Of a stretch of 16,727 bases of DNA, positions 1 to 7,918 are shown one piece after another; within the stretch, counting starts at the first letter, position 1; each line of letters begins with the position of its first letter. The notes beneath the pieces were generated by a model. It did no database searches. It was not told the origin of the DNA and was given only the letters and a program-made list of their open reading frames with translations. The translations under genes were made by a program, and so were the position numbers. The DNA is from SIG607 sp045533195 (GTDB lineage Bacteria; Bacillota; Clostridia; Oscillospirales; Acutalibacteraceae): NCBI GenBank assembly GCA_045533195.1, contig JAZSHI010000048.1, positions 1 to 16,727 on the forward strand, in the 5' to 3' direction.

Positions 1-421
<421 letters not shown>

Positions 422-474
422 ATATTTCGATTCTCCTTACTTTTACTTTGTTCAGTTTTGAAGGTGTGAAATTG

Positions 475-503
475 AAGCAGTCACTATCGTGGCTGCTTTT
501 TTT
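475..503 (+). terminator. Rho-independent terminator of the rRNA operon
   Basis: A 10-bp stem (AAGCAGTCAC with GTGGCTGCTT, one G-T wobble) closes a TATC loop and runs into a T tract (497-503) with a second T tract just after it. It lies about 55 bases after the 23S 3' end, so the rRNA transcript appears to end here without a 5S gene. Confidence 0.85.
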
Positions 504-512
504 GTTTTTTAA

Positions 513-541
513 TTGAAATTACTGTGCGTTTATGATATAAT
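513..541 (+). promoter_or_regulatory. Sigma-A-type promoter of the GT2-rfb operon
   Basis: TTGAAA (513-518) is separated by exactly 17 bp from TATAAT (536-541). A TG at 533-534 gives an extended -10 (TGATATAAT). It lies right after the rRNA terminator and about 33 bp before the glycosyltransferase start codon, so it should drive the rhamnose-precursor gene cluster. Confidence 0.8.
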
Positions 542-574
542 TACCTATATATAAGCAGTTTTGGGGGGGATATT

Positions 575-1345
575 ATGGAAAAAGGTATGCTAAGTGCATC
601 TATTGTTGTTTACGGCGGGGCGGAGCAGGCTGTTTTGACCATAAATTCCGTTCTTGAGAATACCAAAAAATACCCATTATCTCTTTACGTTATAGATAAC
701 GCTTCTCCCGACAATTCTTACGAAAAACTTTCTGAAATTTCTGATATTAAGCTTATTAGGATGAAGGAAAACGTAGGATTTGGCGCAGGTCACAACGCCA
801 CTCTAAATGAAAATTTAGGCAAATATCACGCTGTTATCAACCCCGATATTGAGCTTGACGACGATACTCTTTCAAAGCTTGTTGATATTATGGAAGAAAA
901 CGATGATATAGCTATGATTACCCCTAAAATTCTGGGTGAAGACGGAAACGAACAACATCTTCCAAAGAGCAATCCTACCTTTAAATATTTATTTTTGGGC
1001 AGACTTTCCCGTCTTGGAGGTGTGTTCAAAAAAATTCGCAAGGAATATACAAGGGAAGAGGAAAGACTTGAAAAATTAACCGATATTGAGTTTTGTACCG
1101 GTTGCTTTTTCCTTATAAAAAGTGAAATTTTTGCCAAAATCGGCGGTTTTGATAAAAGATACTTTATGTATTTGGAGGATGCTGATTTATCGCGAGAGGT
1201 AAAAAAATACGGCAGAGTGGTTTTTGAACCATCGGTTAGTGTGCGTCATCTATGGAAACGCGAAAGTGCAAAAAAGCTCAAATTTTTACTTTTACATTTA
1301 TCTTCTGCTTTAAAATATCTGAAAAAATGGAGGAAAAGCAAATGA
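575..1345 (+). CDS. GT2-family glycosyltransferase (rhamnosyltransferase-like)
   Basis: A 256-residue inverting glycosyltransferase of the GT-A fold, predicted to transfer a nucleotide-activated sugar to a cell-wall polysaccharide or glycan. Visible motifs are the N-terminal beta strand SASIVVYGG (7-15), the nucleotide-site VIDNAS (39-44), ENVGFGAGHN (65-74), the DxD-type metal site NPDIELDDD (89-97) and the late EDAD acceptor-site motif in FMYLEDADLSRE. The basic C-terminal tail could sit against the membrane, but there is no clear membrane helix. ATG at 575 is preceded by a G-run (563-569) as ribosome site; ATG at 587 is an alternative. The gene leads the rfb cluster and overlaps rfbD by 4 bases (ATGA), so dTDP-rhamnose is a reasonable donor, though this is inferred from context. 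Confidence 0.9.
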   Translation: MEKGMLSASIVVYGGAEQAVLTINSVLENTKKYPLSLYVIDNASPDNSYEKLSEISDIKLIRMKENVGFGAGHNATLNENLGKYHAVINPDIELDDDTLSKLVDIMEENDDIAMITPKILGEDGNEQHLPKSNPTFKYLFLGRLSRLGGVFKKIRKEYTREEERLEKLTDIEFCTGCFFLIKSEIFAKIGGFDKRYFMYLEDADLSREVKKYGRVVFEPSVSVRHLWKRESAKKLKFLLLHLSSALKYLKKWRKSK

Positions 1346-2223
1346 AGATTTTAATAACAGGGTGTCTCGGTCAGCTTGGAAACGAGCTAACCGCAATTCT
1401 AAAAAGCGGTAAAAGTGAAATTGGTGAAATTCCTGCTTGCTTTAAGGGTGCAACGGTAATAGGTGTTGACCTTGACAGCCTTGATATTACCGATTTTGAC
1501 GCTGTAAATAAGCGTATAGCTGATGAAAAGCCTGATGTAGTTATAAACTGTGCCGCTATGACCAACGTTGACGGCTGTGAGACTATGCAGGATATAGCCT
1601 TCAAGGTTAATGCGGCGGGAGTAAGAAATTTGGCTGTAGCTGCCGAAAATATCGGCGCAAAATTTGTTCACGTTTCCACCGATTACGTTTTCAGAGGTGA
1701 CGGAACGGTTCCTTACACCGAATGGGATAAAACCGATCCGCAAAGCATTTACGGTAAATCTAAGGCTTTAGGGGAGACCTATGCTTTAAGCTTCTCTAAA
1801 AAATCCTTTATCGTGCGTACCTCGTGGCTATACGGTTATATCGGTAAGAATTTCGTAAAAACCGTAAGACGCGTTATGGGGCAGCGTGGCGCTATGACGG
1901 TTGTAAACGACCAAAGAGGCAACCCCACCAATGCAAACGATTTGGCGCATCACATTTTAAAACTTGCCGCAACAAACGAATACGGAATTTATCATTGTAC
2001 GGGCAAGGGCGAATGTAGCTGGTATGAATTTGCGAGGGAAATTGTTAAACTAAGCAGCATTTCGGGAACTGTATCTCCCTGCACAAGCGAGGAGTATCCG
2101 AGTCCCGTTAAAAGACCTGAATTTTCGTCTCTTTCCCATCTTGCGCTTGACTGTGCGGTAGGGGATGAAATGAGAGACTGGAAAGTGGCTTTAAAAGAAT
2201 ATATTATGAAAGTTGAGGACTAA
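1342..2223 (+). CDS. rfbD: dTDP-4-dehydrorhamnose reductase
   Basis: RmlD/RfbD catalyses the last step of dTDP-L-rhamnose synthesis, the NAD(P)H-dependent reduction of dTDP-4-dehydro-L-rhamnose. The 293-residue protein starts with the Rossmann glycine motif ITGCLGQLGNEL. It continues with the substrate-site region NCAAMTNVDGCE and HVSTDYVFRG, the catalytic YGKSK (YxxxK), and then RTSWLYG and the NPTNAND segment typical of RmlD. The start is ATG 1342, which overlaps the stop of the glycosyltransferase gene (ATGA) and has GGAGG at 1329-1333. The open frame extends further upstream but that part lies inside the glycosyltransferase gene. Length is normal for the family. Confidence 0.95.
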   Translation: MKILITGCLGQLGNELTAILKSGKSEIGEIPACFKGATVIGVDLDSLDITDFDAVNKRIADEKPDVVINCAAMTNVDGCETMQDIAFKVNAAGVRNLAVAAENIGAKFVHVSTDYVFRGDGTVPYTEWDKTDPQSIYGKSKALGETYALSFSKKSFIVRTSWLYGYIGKNFVKTVRRVMGQRGAMTVVNDQRGNPTNANDLAHHILKLAATNEYGIYHCTGKGECSWYEFAREIVKLSSISGTVSPCTSEEYPSPVKRPEFSSLSHLALDCAVGDEMRDWKVALKEYIMKVED

Positions 2224-2226
2224 TCT

Positions 2227-3294
2227 ATGAAAACCTATCTTGTTACAGGCGGCGCCGGTTTTATCGGTTCAAACTTTGTTATTTATATGCTTGATAAATA
2301 TGATGACGTCAATATTATCAACGTTGATAAGCTTACCTACGCAGGTAACCTCGAAAATCTTAAGAGTGTTGAAAATAATCCCCGCTATACATTTTATCAG
2401 GCTGATATTTGTGATAGAGAGGCTATTACGGAAATTTTCAATAATCACGAAATAGATTACGTTGTTAACTTTGCGGCCGAAAGCCACGTTGACCGTTCTA
2501 TTGCAAACCCCGAAATATTTGTAGAGACTAATGTACTTGGTACCGTTAATATGCTCCAATGCGCAAAGGTTGCTTGGCAGACCGGCGACGATATGTATAA
2601 AGAGGGGGTTAAATATCTGCAGGTTTCCACCGACGAGGTTTACGGAAGTCTTGGCGAAACAGGTTATTTTATGGAAACTACTCCTCTTGATCCGCATTCT
2701 CCCTATTCTTCAAGTAAGGCTTCAGCCGACCTGTTTGTAAAGGCTTTTGCCGATACCTATAAATTCCCCGTAAATATTACACGTTGTTCCAATAACTATG
2801 GACCTTATCAGTTCCCCGAAAAGCTTATTCCTCTTATTATGAATAACACTTTAAAGCATAAAGACCTTCCCGTTTACGGCGACGGTATGCAGATAAGAGA
2901 CTGGCTCTACGTTGAGGACCATTGTAAAGCAATAGATATGGTTATTCGCGACGGTGTATTAGGAGAAGTATATAACGTTGGCGGACATAATGAACGTACC
3001 AACATATTTATTGTAAAATCCATAATTTCCTACATAAAGGAAAACGTTGACGAGACTGTTGGTGAGCATATGATTCGCTTTGTTACCGACAGAAAAGGTC
3101 ACGACCGCCGCTACGGTATCGATCCACAGAAGATTAAGGATGCGTTAGGCTGGTATCCTGAAACACCCTTTGAAATCGGCATTAAGAAAACTTTAAAATG
3201 GTACCTTGATAACAAGGAATGGGTAGAAAACGTTACCAGCGGTGAGTATCAGAAGTATTACGATAAGATGTATAGCGGAAAGGAAGAGCTTTAA
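2227..3294 (+). CDS. rfbB: dTDP-glucose 4,6-dehydratase
   Basis: RmlB/RfbB converts dTDP-glucose to dTDP-4-keto-6-deoxyglucose, the second step of the dTDP-rhamnose route. The 355-residue protein is an extended short-chain dehydrogenase. It shows VTGGAGFIGSNF (6-17), the NFAAESHVDRS substrate and cofactor segment, VSTDEVYGSL with the catalytic Thr-Asp-Glu triad, YSSSKASAD (YxxxK), TRCSNNYGPYQFPEK and the VYGDGMQIRDWLYVEDH block, all diagnostic of RmlB rather than GalE. It starts 3 bp after rfbD, and its stop codon shares its last A with the start of rfbC, so translation is probably coupled. Confidence 0.97.
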   Translation: MKTYLVTGGAGFIGSNFVIYMLDKYDDVNIINVDKLTYAGNLENLKSVENNPRYTFYQADICDREAITEIFNNHEIDYVVNFAAESHVDRSIANPEIFVETNVLGTVNMLQCAKVAWQTGDDMYKEGVKYLQVSTDEVYGSLGETGYFMETTPLDPHSPYSSSKASADLFVKAFADTYKFPVNITRCSNNYGPYQFPEKLIPLIMNNTLKHKDLPVYGDGMQIRDWLYVEDHCKAIDMVIRDGVLGEVYNVGGHNERTNIFIVKSIISYIKENVDETVGEHMIRFVTDRKGHDRRYGIDPQKIKDALGWYPETPFEIGIKKTLKWYLDNKEWVENVTSGEYQKYYDKMYSGKEEL

Positions 3295-3857
3295 TGGGCG
3301 AAAAGTACGGAAATTTCACCTTTTATAAGACCGAAATTGACGGTGTGATTATTGTTAAGCCTACCGTTTATGGTGACTCGCGCGGCTATTTTACCGAGGT
3401 TTATCAAAAGGAAAATTTTATAAAGGGCGGAATTGATGTGGATTTCGTTCAGGATAATCAGTCCAAATCGGTAAAGGGTGTGCTTCGCGGACTTCATTTC
3501 CAGAAAACCTATCCTCAGTCAAAGCTTGTGCGATGTATAAAGGGCGCCGTATATGACGTTGCCGTGGATTTAAGAGAAGGCAGTGCCACCTACGGCAAAT
3601 ATGTAGGTATTTTGCTTAGCGAAGAAAACAAAAAGCAGTTTTTTATCCCTAAAAACTTTGCTCACGGCTTTTTGGTGCTCTCTGATGAGGCTGAATTTGC
3701 CTATAAAGTGGATGATTTTTATCACCCCAATGACGAGGGCGGACTTTTGTGGAATGATAAAGATATAAATATTGACTGGCCTATTGAAGAAGGTATGGAA
3801 ATTATCCTTTCCGATAAAGATAAGGTTAATTCTACCCTTAAAGAGCTGAAAAAATAA
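3294..3857 (+). CDS. rfbC: dTDP-4-dehydrorhamnose 3,5-epimerase
   Basis: RmlC/RfbC epimerises C3 and C5 of the dTDP-4-keto-6-deoxyglucose made by RfbB. The 187-residue cupin has the family marks DSRGYFTEVYQ, the QDNQSKS...GVLRGLHFQ block with the catalytic His, IKGAVYDVAVDLR, FIPKNFAHGFLVLSD with the second active-site region, and YKVDDFYHP. ATG 3294 overlaps the TAA of rfbB by one base. The order GT-rfbD-rfbB-rfbC lacks rfbA, so dTDP-glucose must come from a thymidylyltransferase encoded elsewhere. Confidence 0.96.
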   Translation: MGEKYGNFTFYKTEIDGVIIVKPTVYGDSRGYFTEVYQKENFIKGGIDVDFVQDNQSKSVKGVLRGLHFQKTYPQSKLVRCIKGAVYDVAVDLREGSATYGKYVGILLSEENKKQFFIPKNFAHGFLVLSDEAEFAYKVDDFYHPNDEGGLLWNDKDINIDWPIEEGMEIILSDKDKVNSTLKELKK

Positions 3858-3858
3858 C

Positions 3859-3891
3859 AAAAACAACCCGAAATCAATTCGGGTTGTTTTT
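3859..3891 (+). terminator. Perfect 14-bp terminator hairpin after rfbC
   Basis: The arms 3859-3872 and 3878-3891 are perfectly complementary around an ATCAA loop. The A-rich 5' arm and T-rich 3' arm make it work in either direction. It ends the rfb operon. The ribosome site of the next gene (AGGAG 3892-3896) begins on the very next base, so any read-through transcript would have that site beside the stem. Confidence 0.88.
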
Positions 3892-3901
3892 AGGAGAAAA
3901 A

Positions 3902-4558
3902 ATGATAAAAGAATCTTTTAAATATATACTTTTTGACCTTGATGGCACCTTGACCGACCCATTTGAAGGAATAACCAATTCCGTTGCCTATTCCCTTGAA
4001 AGCTACGGTATTGAGGTGGCTGACCGAAAAGAGCTTTCCTGCTTTATAGGGCCGCCCCTTTATGAATCCTTTGAAAAATATTATGGCTTTTCTAAGAAAA
4101 AGGCGGTTCAGGCGGTGGAAAAATACCGCGAATATTTCGCTGTTACAGGGATTTTTGAAAATGAAGTTTATGGCGGCGTCTCGGAGCTTTTAAAGGAACT
4201 GAACCATAAAGGCTTAAAGTTGGTTTTGGCTACCTCTAAACCCGAGGTTTACGCCAAAAGAATACTTCGGCATTTTAATTTAGAGGGTTATTTCGCCGAA
4301 ATTGTCGGTTCGCTGCTCAGCGGAGAGCGAGTTAAAAAGGGCGACGTTATAAGGGAAGCCCTTTTAAGACTTAATAACCCCGAAAAAAGCCAATGTGTTA
4401 TGATAGGCGACAGAAGTCACGATATTTTTGGTGCCAAAGAAAACAATTTAAAGAGTATCGGTGTTCTTTATGGGTACGGTGATGTAAAAGAGCTTACCGA
4501 TGCAAATGCTGATTTTATAGTTAAAAATATTGAAGAATTAAAGGAAATTTTGATTTAA
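3902..4558 (+). CDS. HAD-family hydrolase, phosphoglycolate-phosphatase-like
   Basis: A 218-residue haloacid-dehalogenase-superfamily phosphatase of the Gph/PpaX type. Motif I is LFDLDGTLTDP near residue 10 with the nucleophile and acid Asp pair. Motif II is the Thr/Ser in LATSKPEV, motif III is a Lys in the following segment, and motif IV is MIGDRSHDIFGA. A helical cap lies between motifs I and II. The substrate cannot be read from sequence: phosphoglycolate, pyrophosphate or another small phosphoester are possible. ATG 3902 is preceded by AGGAG (3892-3896). A TTG six codons upstream is open too but lies inside the terminator stem. The stop is two bases before the remnant exporter gene. Confidence 0.88.
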   Translation: MIKESFKYILFDLDGTLTDPFEGITNSVAYSLESYGIEVADRKELSCFIGPPLYESFEKYYGFSKKKAVQAVEKYREYFAVTGIFENEVYGGVSELLKELNHKGLKLVLATSKPEVYAKRILRHFNLEGYFAEIVGSLLSGERVKKGDVIREALLRLNNPEKSQCVMIGDRSHDIFGAKENNLKSIGVLYGYGDVKELTDANADFIVKNIEELKEILI

Positions 4559-4560
4559 TT

Positions 4561-5430
4561 ATGGAAAAAATACTCTCTTACGCAATGGATATAGGTGACA
4601 GATGCTTATATCGGGTGCTGAGGTACGTAGAGTAGAAGAGGGAATCAGACGGATGTGCTGTTCCTTCGGAGCAAAGCGTACCGACGTATTTATAATAACC
4701 AGCGGTATGATGGTAACAGTTTTTCTTGATGACGGAAGTTACTTTACCCAAACCCGACGTGTTGTTTCAATGGGCACCGATCAGGAAAAATCACATAGAT
4801 TAAATCACCTGCTTGGTCAGATTTGCGATTTTGCTTTGCGAAAAAACTGTGCCTTCAAAAATGTTTTCAAAATTTATTTCCTGCGCTGTGGCGTCGCTTA
4901 TTGCCTTTTCGGCGGTAAAACTTAATATCATATCCGATGTGGACAAGGTTATAATAGGTAATATAATGAGTCTTATCCTCGGTATCGGTCTTACAAATGC
5001 CCTTAGAGATCTTTTCGGCACTCTGTGCTTTACCGTACTTTTTAATATAAGAGGCAAAAGACTTATATTTACCGCTCTGGGCGGCTTCCTTTCGTGGACA
5101 CTATTTGTTGTTTTCTCTAAATTTATACACGGCGAGCCGCTTAACTATTTTTTTGTGGCATTTTTAATGACGGCTTACGCGGAAATAGCAGCAATGTGTA
5201 TTAAAAGCCCTACTACCATATTTATTACCACTACTTTAGTTCCCCTTATTGCCGGAAGCTCCCTTTATTATACAATGGCAAATGCCTTTAATGTTGATAA
5301 AGCGGGATTCGTTGAAAAAGGATTAAGCACACTTTCCCTTGCTGCCACTTTGGCTCTTGGTATTATTATTGCAACGGCAATCACTAAAATAATAAAGGAT
5401 TTTATAAGAAGAAAAAATCAAGGAATTTAA
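4561..5430 (+). pseudogene. Decayed threonine/serine exporter locus (yjjP-yjjB remnant)
   Basis: Three pieces in different frames add up to a broken ThrE-type exporter. Piece 1 (4561-4602) reads MEKILSYAMDIGDR. One base is then missing near 4603, and piece 2 (4605 to about 4830) continues with LISGAEVRRVEE, TDVFIITSGM and TQTRR, the cytoplasmic YjjP start (PF06738-type). The frame shifts again near 4830-4848 with loss of about 80 expected residues covering the first membrane helices. Piece 3 resumes at KMFSKFISC and VDKVIIGNIMSL, typical of the YjjP end. At about 4999-5015 the YjjP motif TNALRDLF runs in frame straight into a YjjB-type GTLCFTVLFNIRGK (PF12821-type), skipping the YjjP C-terminus and YjjB start. 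A sequencing error could explain the first shift, but not the two losses. Family lengths and the skipped residues are from memory. Confidence 0.75.
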
Positions 5431-5455
5431 TAAAAACTTTTTGCCTTTTAGAAAT

Positions 5456-5476
5456 AACCGCGGAATTTCCGCGGTT
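5456..5476. other. Perfect 9-bp GC-rich hairpin
   Basis: AACCGCGGA and TCCGCGGTT flank an ATT loop. It stands 25 bases after the exporter remnant and is followed by A-rich rather than T-rich sequence, so it is not a classical terminator on the plus strand. It may protect a 3' end or be an operator or a remnant. Confidence 0.5.
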
Positions 5477-5502
5477 AAAAAATTACTAAATTGTAAAAAA
5501 AT

Positions 5503-5532
5503 AAGGCAAAATATTGATTTTTTTGCCTTTTT
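5503..5532 (+). terminator. Probable terminator after the exporter remnant
   Basis: AAGGCAAAA (5503-5511) pairs with TTTTGCCTT (5521-5529), followed by a short T run. The stem is only moderately stable. It overlaps the promoter of the next gene, because the -35 box lies in the loop. Confidence 0.5.
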
Positions 5533-5542
5533 ATGTTAAAAT
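5514..5542 (+). promoter_or_regulatory. Promoter of the LTA-synthase-like gene
   Basis: TTGATT (5514-5519), 17 bp, TAAAAT (5537-5542), with TG at 5534-5535 forming an extended -10. Transcription would start near 5549, followed by AGGAG at 5573-5577 and ATG at 5584. Confidence 0.65.
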
Positions 5543-5583
5543 ATAGCGGTTAACGATTTTTAATTTTAAAGAAGGAGAAGAAA

Positions 5584-7641
5584 ATGAGCACACAGAGACA
5601 CTCTGTAGAAGACAAAAGTATGTTTGCTATAATGAAGCCGCAGCTTGTTACCGGCTTTAAATATTCAGTGGTTTATTTTATCGCGCTTCTTTATTGGGAA
5701 CTTTTGCTTCGTACCCAAACGGGCTTTGAGGATATGAGTTGGTTTTTCCTTTTCTTTATTCCCGCCCAAGCAGCTTTTTTCGGAACTCTTAACGGTTGGT
5801 TCAGAAGGAAAGGCAATCGAATTGCGATGCCCATAATAATGCTTGTGCCCTTTGCATTTTACGTAGCACAGCTTGTTTATTTCAGAATTTTCGGTTCTAT
5901 GTTCTCCATTTCGATGATTGGAATGGGCGCAGATGCTATGGAAGACTTTGGCTGGGCGCTTAAGGATACCATTAAAGACTCTTTCTGGTGGATAATCCTT
6001 TGCCTTGTTCCTGTTTTTGCTTCTATAGTTTATGTCTTTATTTCTCCTAAGAGAAATTTTAAGAAGTATTCTCCGTTAATGCACTTTGTTTCTCTTTTGA
6101 AAACGGTGGTTTTGTGGGTACTTGCCGTACTTTTCCTGCTCCCCTTCGGAACAGGCAACACCTCCCCTTATGCCGCATATTCCTCCACTAAAATTGATAC
6201 CGATACGGCTTCAAGCCGTCTTGGAGTGCTTACCAACTCCTTAGTAGAGGTTTATCATACCCTATTCGGAAGTGATGAGGGTAACGAGGATTTATCTTTA
6301 GAAATTCTTGATAATCCCGACGAACAAATCCCGCAGATTGATTTTTCTCCTAATAATATAAATAAAATTAATTTTAATACTCTTTCAACGCTGACCGATG
6401 ACAGCGGCAAAAAGGAACTTTGCAACTACTTTGCCAGTCAAACCGGTACCAATAAGAATGAATATACCGGAAAGCTTAAGGACTATAATCTTATTTATAT
6501 CTGCGCTGAAAGCTTTAGTAAATGGGCTATAGACCCCGTTGTTACACCTACTCTATATAAAATGAGTAAGGGCGGTATTGTTCTAAATAACTATTATAAC
6601 TCTTATAAGAATACCACCACAAACGGTGAATTTTCCTTTATGACAGGACTTTGGCCCGACGTTTCCAGAGATGCTGACAGTAACTCTTCTTCGGGTAGCT
6701 TTACTCAGTCGCAGGATAAATATCTGCCCTACGTTTTAGGTAATGCTTTTGAAGGTCTTGGCGTAAAAACCTATGCTTACCATAATTTCAGAGGTTACTA
6801 TTATTCAAGACAAAACACCCATCCCAATTTAGGTTATACAACCCTTAGATTTATGGGCGGCGAAAACGGAATGAAGTTTACTACCTCGTGGCCCTCTTCC
6901 GACCTTGAAATGATGGAACAGAGTATAGATGATTATATTAAAAATCCACGTTTCCATGCTTACTATATGACCTTCTCGGGACACGGCCCCTATTCTTCCG
7001 CAAACCCCATAGCTGTAAGAAACCTGAAAACAGTACAGCAAATTGTTAAGGACAGAAATCTGCCCGACAATGCGGAATATTATCTTGCCGCTAACTATGA
7101 GCTTGAAAAGGCTATGACCTATCTGCTCAAAAGACTTCGCGAAGAAGGAAAAATAAATAATACACTTATAGTTCTTACGGGTGACCATTATCCCTATTAT
7201 CTTAATTCCAATTCCCTTAACGCTCTTGCAGGAAAGGACGTAGGCAGTAATTTTGAGATGTACGAGTCCTCCTGTATTATGTACTGCGAGGGAATGGAAA
7301 CGGTAGTAACCGATATTCCTTGCTGCAATATTGATATTCTTCCCACCACCTTTAACCTTCTCGGCATCGAATACGATTCAAGAATGCTTCCCGGTGTGGA
7401 TATATTCTCCAGCAATGACCATATGGCTATTCTTTATAATAAGAGCTTTGTAACCGACAAGGTAAAATATAATGCTACTAACGGTAAAGCCGAATGGCAG
7501 GGAACAGCCGACCTTATGACCGAGGACGCAAAACAAAACTATATTGATTACTATAGCTCCATAGTGGATAACCGCTATGCCGTATCACTTAAACTTATGC
7601 AGGAAGACTTCTTCCGATTTGTTTACGATAATATAAATTAA
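5584..7641 (+). CDS. LTA synthase family sulfatase-like membrane protein
   Basis: A 685-residue polytopic membrane enzyme of the LtaS type. In this family an N-terminal bundle of about five membrane helices (here roughly residues 20-210) anchors an extracellular alkaline-phosphatase-fold domain that transfers glycerol-phosphate from phosphatidylglycerol. Catalytic landmarks are visible: Glu309 in YICAESFSKW, the nucleophile Thr in NTTTNGEF (probably Thr345), His467 in FSGHGPY, and Asp534-His535 in TGDHYPYY. Length is in the normal LtaS range. The protein could be a phosphoglycerol transferase for lipoteichoic acid or for another glycan, and the sequence does not decide. The gene stands alone between its own promoter (5514-5542) and terminator (7646-7671), with AGGAG 7 bases before the ATG. 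Confidence 0.9.
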   Translation: MSTQRHSVEDKSMFAIMKPQLVTGFKYSVVYFIALLYWELLLRTQTGFEDMSWFFLFFIPAQAAFFGTLNGWFRRKGNRIAMPIIMLVPFAFYVAQLVYFRIFGSMFSISMIGMGADAMEDFGWALKDTIKDSFWWIILCLVPVFASIVYVFISPKRNFKKYSPLMHFVSLLKTVVLWVLAVLFLLPFGTGNTSPYAAYSSTKIDTDTASSRLGVLTNSLVEVYHTLFGSDEGNEDLSLEILDNPDEQIPQIDFSPNNINKINFNTLSTLTDDSGKKELCNYFASQTGTNKNEYTGKLKDYNLIYICAESFSKWAIDPVVTPTLYKMSKGGIVLNNYYNSYKNTTTNGEFSFMTGLWPDVSRDADSNSSSGSFTQSQDKYLPYVLGNAFEGLGVKTYAYHNFRGYYYSRQNTHPNLGYTTLRFMGGENGMKFTTSWPSSDLEMMEQSIDDYIKNPRFHAYYMTFSGHGPYSSANPIAVRNLKTVQQIVKDRNLPDNAEYYLAANYELEKAMTYLLKRLREEGKINNTLIVLTGDHYPYYLNSNSLNALAGKDVGSNFEMYESSCIMYCEGMETVVTDIPCCNIDILPTTFNLLGIEYDSRMLPGVDIFSSNDHMAILYNKSFVTDKVKYNATNGKAEWQGTADLMTEDAKQNYIDYYSSIVDNRYAVSLKLMQEDFFRFVYDNIN

Positions 7642-7645
7642 ATTT

Positions 7646-7671
7646 AAGGATGCCTAACGGCATCCTTTTTT
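7646..7671 (+). terminator. Rho-independent terminator of the LTA-synthase-like gene
   Basis: AAGGATGCC and GGCATCCTT form a perfect 9-bp stem with a TAAC loop, followed by a six-T run. It begins four bases after the stop codon. Confidence 0.92.
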
Positions 7672-7708
7672 ATTTCTTTACTTTTTATTTTCTTTGTGAT
7701 AATGATTA

Positions 7709-7907
7709 TAGTTAGTCGAAACGCCCAAAAGCGCTTCGACAAGCCGATTTTATCGGCTTTGCACAATTAAATTTTCAAAGAATTTGATTGTGCACTATAC
7801 TCATTGCAATGGGTTTAGTCAAATTATCGCGGATAATTTGATTGCAAATCACAGATTTGCGGTCGAAACAGTAACCGGAGTTTCTGTTTCGACTAACTAA
7901 ACCCATT
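7709..7907. repeat. Nested multi-hairpin repeat element
   Basis: This non-coding stretch is built almost wholly of inverted repeats. A perfect 14-bp outer pair (7709-7722 with 7886-7899, TAGTTAGTCGAAAC) encloses: 7715-7724/7731-7740 (one mismatch), 7741-7748/7752-7759 (perfect), 7761-7773/7781-7793 (one wobble), 7819-7828/7832-7841 (perfect), 7844-7850/7854-7860 (perfect) and 7862-7871/7884-7893 (perfect). A second long pair, 7808-7818 with 7897-7907, crosses the outer boundary. The octamer GTCGAAAC occurs twice direct and once inverted. ATTATA occurs at both flanks (7705-7710 and 7905-7910) and might be a target duplication, but it is AT-rich and short. I infer a MITE-like or palindromic dispersed repeat. 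No transposase is present. Confidence 0.75.
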
Positions 7908-7918
7908 ATAAAATACAT

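Noticed and set aside
1252..1341. Longer N-terminus for rfbD
   Set aside because: It would overlap the glycosyltransferase gene by about 90 bases and precede the Rossmann strand with unrelated residues; ATG 1342 has the ribosome site.
2269..2697. A 142-codon minus-strand open frame
   Set aside because: It is antisense to rfbB with all RfbB motifs intact; a codon-bias shadow.
5456..5476. Classical terminator
   Set aside because: The stem is perfect but is followed by A-rich sequence instead of a T run; listed only as a hairpin.
7709..7907. CRISPR array
   Set aside because: The repeated units are inverted, of different lengths and without regular spacers; no cas genes are present.
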